This document shows, in pieces, positions 62,996-64,000 of a DNA stretch of 64,000 nt (position 1 is the first letter of the stretch; each line of letters starts with the position of its first letter). The DNA is from Bacteroidota bacterium. Its GTDB lineage: Bacteria > Bacteroidota > Bacteroidia > Chitinophagales > Chitinophagaceae. The stretch lies in the NCBI GenBank assembly GCA_023429825.1, contig JAEZDC010000072.1:1-64000 (forward strand), given 5' to 3'. The notes beneath the pieces were generated by a model that did no database searches, was not told the DNA's origin, and worked only from the letters and a program-made list of their open reading frames with translations. A program made the position numbers and the translations under genes.

Positions 62996-63457
62996 ATGAT
63001 CATGAACTTTGTGAAAAATAGAATCATGATCACGGAAATTAGTATAGGAACCGGCACCGCAATACTGCTAATTGTAGTGGTGCAATTACTTTCTCGATTT
63101 TTTTCGATGAAACTACTGGCAACAACCATGTTGGTAGCAATTGCATTTATCTACACGGGATTTGCATTAAAAGACAACCCTGTTGAGTTGACGTGTCTTG
63201 AAATCTCTTTCTCTGTTGCACTTTATCTGATGGCAATCATGGGTTACAGGAGCAATAATGCGTTGATCGCATGGGGTATCATACTGCATGGCGCCTGGGA
63301 CATCCTTCATCACAATGGCCTGTTAGTACCAACCGACGTTCCGGAGTACTGGCCTTCATTCTGCTTCATCATCGACATCATCGACGGGCTGTACTTCCTG
63401 ATTATATTCAGGCTTCAAAAGAGAAAAACATCAAAACAACTCGGAATCCCTGCATAG
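62996..63457 (+). CDS. DUF6010-like membrane protein
   Basis: 153 residues with five hydrophobic segments. The pattern WGIILHGAWDILHHNG...VPEYWPSFCFIIDIIDGLYFL resembles the DUF6010 family of Bacteroidota, with its conserved His and Asp residues in the membrane. The ATG at 62996 is used; other Met codons at residues 3 and 11 are possible starts. The next gene starts two bases after its stop, so the two form an operon. The role is unknown. Confidence 0.7.
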   Translation: MIMNFVKNRIMITEISIGTGTAILLIVVVQLLSRFFSMKLLATTMLVAIAFIYTGFALKDNPVELTCLEISFSVALYLMAIMGYRSNNALIAWGIILHGAWDILHHNGLLVPTDVPEYWPSFCFIIDIIDGLYFLIIFRLQKRKTSKQLGIPA

Positions 63458-63459
63458 TT

Positions 63460-64000
63460 ATGTCGATAACCATACTTGCCGTAAAAAACATGGTTTGCAA
63501 TCGTTGCCTACTTGTCGTCGAACGGATTCTACAAGCGTGTAACATCCCGCATCATCAAATTCTGCTTGGAGAACTTCATATTAATGGAGAAATGTCAGCT
63601 GATCAAGTAGAACTATTATCCGCCGAGTTAGCGAAAGTTGGGCTGCAATTGATCGACAAGAGGAGTAGTAACATCATCGAATCAATAAAACAACTTGTTG
63701 CGAGGAAAGCAAGAAACGAAGTGATCGAGGACGATACAAACATTAACCTCTCGCAATACTTATCCAAAAAGCTTTACCACGAGTACACATATCTGAGTCG
63801 TTTATTTTCTGCAGCAGAAGGGAGAACGATCGAAAGTTACTTCATTGAACACAGAATTCAGAAAGTCAAGGAACTTCTTACTTTCAACGATATGACATTA
63901 GCGGCAATTTCGCTGCAAATGGAATACAGCAGCACCGCTCACTTATCAAAGCAATTCAAACAGGTTACAGGTTATACTCCTTCCAATTTTAAACAGGTCA
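63460..64000 (+). CDS. AraC-type regulator with an N-terminal CxxC segment (3' end beyond the window)
   Basis: The frame is open from the ATG at 63460 to the window end, about 180 residues. The start ILAVKNMVCNRCLLVVERIL looks like a short heavy-metal-associated CxxC strand. The end is an AraC helix-turn-helix pair: LSQYLSKKLYHEYTYLSRLF and MTLAAISLQMEYSSTAHLSKQFKQVTGYTPS. It lacks the usual large sensor domain. The cysteine pair may bind a metal or sense redox; this is inference. It is co-transcribed with the DUF6010-like gene. Confidence 0.82.
   Translation, partial: MSITILAVKNMVCNRCLLVVERILQACNIPHHQILLGELHINGEMSADQVELLSAELAKVGLQLIDKRSSNIIESIKQLVARKARNEVIEDDTNINLSQYLSKKLYHEYTYLSRLFSAAEGRTIESYFIEHRIQKVKELLTFNDMTLAAISLQMEYSSTAHLSKQFKQVTGYTPSNFKQV

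Noticed and set aside
1..64000. CRISPR array
   Set aside because: No regularly spaced identical repeats with unique spacers; the 11-bp TTATAGGG array has only 3-bp spacers.

Overview
The window looks like the chromosome of a Bacteroidota bacterium, most likely Chitinophagaceae. Evidence: DUF4293 and DUF3127 proteins, a PID-CTERM-like small protein, promoter elements of the TTTG / TAnnTTTG type, a Y1 REP-associated transposase, and RHS loci of the style found in this group. No rRNA or intact tRNA gene was recognised. All functions are read from motifs; no database search was run.

Layout. Positions 1-20,450 are an ordinary core region: an MFS transporter, a GT9 glycosyltransferase, folE, fabD, a GNAT enzyme, glyA, a sugar nucleotidyltransferase, a lactonase, a nitronate monooxygenase, a NatAB-like ABC exporter, a zinc phospholipase C-like protein, an FAD dehydrogenase, a 5'-nucleotidase split into two genes, and dnaA. 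Its intergenic gaps carry dispersed short repeats. Positions 20,450-31,500 are accessory: a tRNA 3'-end remnant, then rmuC, a 1941-residue helicase-nuclease and a voltage-gated-type ion channel in one operon, then DUF4365 and DUF2971 genes.

Positions 32,630-38,100 look like an integron-style gene-cassette array. Three consecutive units each start with a 9-nt core that is exactly complementary to a 9-nt box at the unit's own 3' end, within long imperfect palindromes. The third unit carries AraC, acetyltransferase and alpha/beta-hydrolase genes, flanked by two directly repeated hairpins whose stems covary around a conserved loop. Positions 38,769-41,675 encode an ECF sigma factor, a membrane protein and an S41 protease. 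Positions 41,717-45,500 are mostly decayed genes (a LuxR-type regulator and others).

Positions 45,575-59,904 form a polymorphic-toxin locus on the minus strand. A tight operon encodes a coiled-coil/outer-membrane-barrel protein, a large RHS-like surface protein broken by a one-base frameshift in a homopolymer, a glutathione-peroxidase-like protein without its catalytic cysteine, an RHS protein with a lipase tip, and an ankyrin protein as likely immunity partner. Downstream lie repeats, a REP/RAYT element and an orphan RHS tip (HExxH metallopeptidase) with a lipoprotein.

Positions 60,300-64,000 carry a BlaI-type repressor with two palindromic operators on a consensus promoter, a BlaR1-like M56 protein fused to an N-acetylmuramoyl-alanine amidase domain, a DUF6010-like membrane protein, and the start of an AraC regulator with an N-terminal CxxC segment.
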